From an uncultured Flavobacteriia bacterium (GTDB lineage Bacteria > Bacteroidota > Bacteroidia > Flavobacteriales_D > Crocinitomicaceae), in assembly GCA_903930085.1 (NCBI GenBank), contig CAIYXD010000471.1, positions 1 through 5,124 on the forward strand: a stretch of DNA of 5,124 nt. Direction: 5' to 3'. Shown here in pieces: positions 4,799 through 5,124 of this stretch. The notes beneath the pieces are model-generated. The model ran no database searches. It saw nothing but the letters and a program-made list of their open reading frames with translations, and had not been told where the DNA came from. The translations under genes were made by a program, and so were the position numbers. Each line of letters opens with the position of its first letter. Positions within the stretch are counted from its first letter, which is position 1.

Positions 4799-5124
4799 TT
4801 GATAGATTTAGCATTCAAAAATACCAAAAGCCCTGAAATTGGTAAAATACTAATTTCAGATCCCTTTCTAGATGAGGATTATTTTCGAAGATCCGTTATT
4901 TTATTGTGCGACCACAATGAAGATGGAACTTTTGGTTTTGTGCTCAATAATTACCTAGAGTTGGGAATGCACGAAATAGATGAAGATTTTCCAAATGTAC
5001 AATCAAAAATAAGCGTTGGCGGACCTGTAGATACTGAAAGTATATTTTTTATTCACGCGTTTGGCGATGCAATTGAAGGAAGTTATGAAATAAAAAAGGG
5101 AATTTATTTTGGTGGAAATTATGA
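4799..5124 (+). CDS. YqgE/AlgH family protein (3' end outside window), apparent TTG start
   Basis: The visible 108 residues match the N-terminal part of the YqgE/AlgH (DUF179) family. They show GKILISDPFLDEDYFRRSVILLCDHNEDGTFGFVLNN (residues 15-51), corresponding to the family signature of a Gly-Leu-Ile-Pro strand followed by the Phe-x-Arg-Ser-Val and His-x-x-x-Gly-x-x-Gly elements. The second hallmark is ISVGGPVDTESIFFIHAF (71-88) with the conserved GGPV. Full-length members have about 180-190 residues, so the C-terminal 40% is missing. The frame is open back to a stop at 4730-4732 with no ATG; the in-frame candidates are TTG at 4757 and TTG at 4799. I choose 4799 because it gives the usual short N-terminus and lies just downstream of a -7 box. 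The family is widespread and soluble, and no biochemical activity is firmly established as far as I know. Confidence 0.88.
   Translation, partial: MIDLAFKNTKSPEIGKILISDPFLDEDYFRRSVILLCDHNEDGTFGFVLNNYLELGMHEIDEDFPNVQSKISVGGPVDTESIFFIHAFGDAIEGSYEIKKGIYFGGNY

Overview
The window is AT-rich and looks like chromosomal DNA of a Bacteroidota bacterium, probably of the Flavobacteriales (a Fluviicola/Crocinitomicaceae-like lineage is a guess). The reasons are the DUF4924-type protein, the lipid-anchored OmpH/Skp-like protein, the SiaC-type (DUF1987) protein, the NarL-type regulator ending in the Bacteroidota style, the A-rich leaders without clear Shine-Dalgarno sequences, and a TAnnTTTG-type -7 box. 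No mobile element, CRISPR array, tRNA or rRNA was seen.

Layout: the tail of an unrecognised plus-strand gene (1-192) converges on a block of minus-strand genes. Read in the direction of transcription, from high to low coordinates, the minus-strand genes are: a secreted barrel-like protein (4536-3925); a SiaC-family protein (3741-3340) followed by an intrinsic terminator (3310-3284); a compact three-gene group of an 84-residue unknown protein (3234-2980), an OmpH/Skp-like lipoprotein (2947-2345) and a DUF4924 protein (2335-1784); a NarL/FixJ response regulator starting at TTG (1675-1022); and a second outer-membrane barrel-like protein (934-287). At the right edge a YqgE/AlgH-family gene begins on the plus strand, also apparently at TTG (4799), and runs out of the window. 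It is divergent from the secreted-protein gene across a 262-bp spacer.

The common theme is the cell envelope and signalling: two exported barrel-like proteins, a membrane-tethered Skp-like protein, a response regulator without its kinase, and an orphan member of a phospho-switch family. Nothing seen amounts to a clearly new multi-gene system. The points most worth following are the apparent loss of the SiaC phospho-acceptor threonine (Ile68 in its place), the three-gene group built around a lipid-anchored Skp homologue, and a 10-mer shared by two upstream regions.
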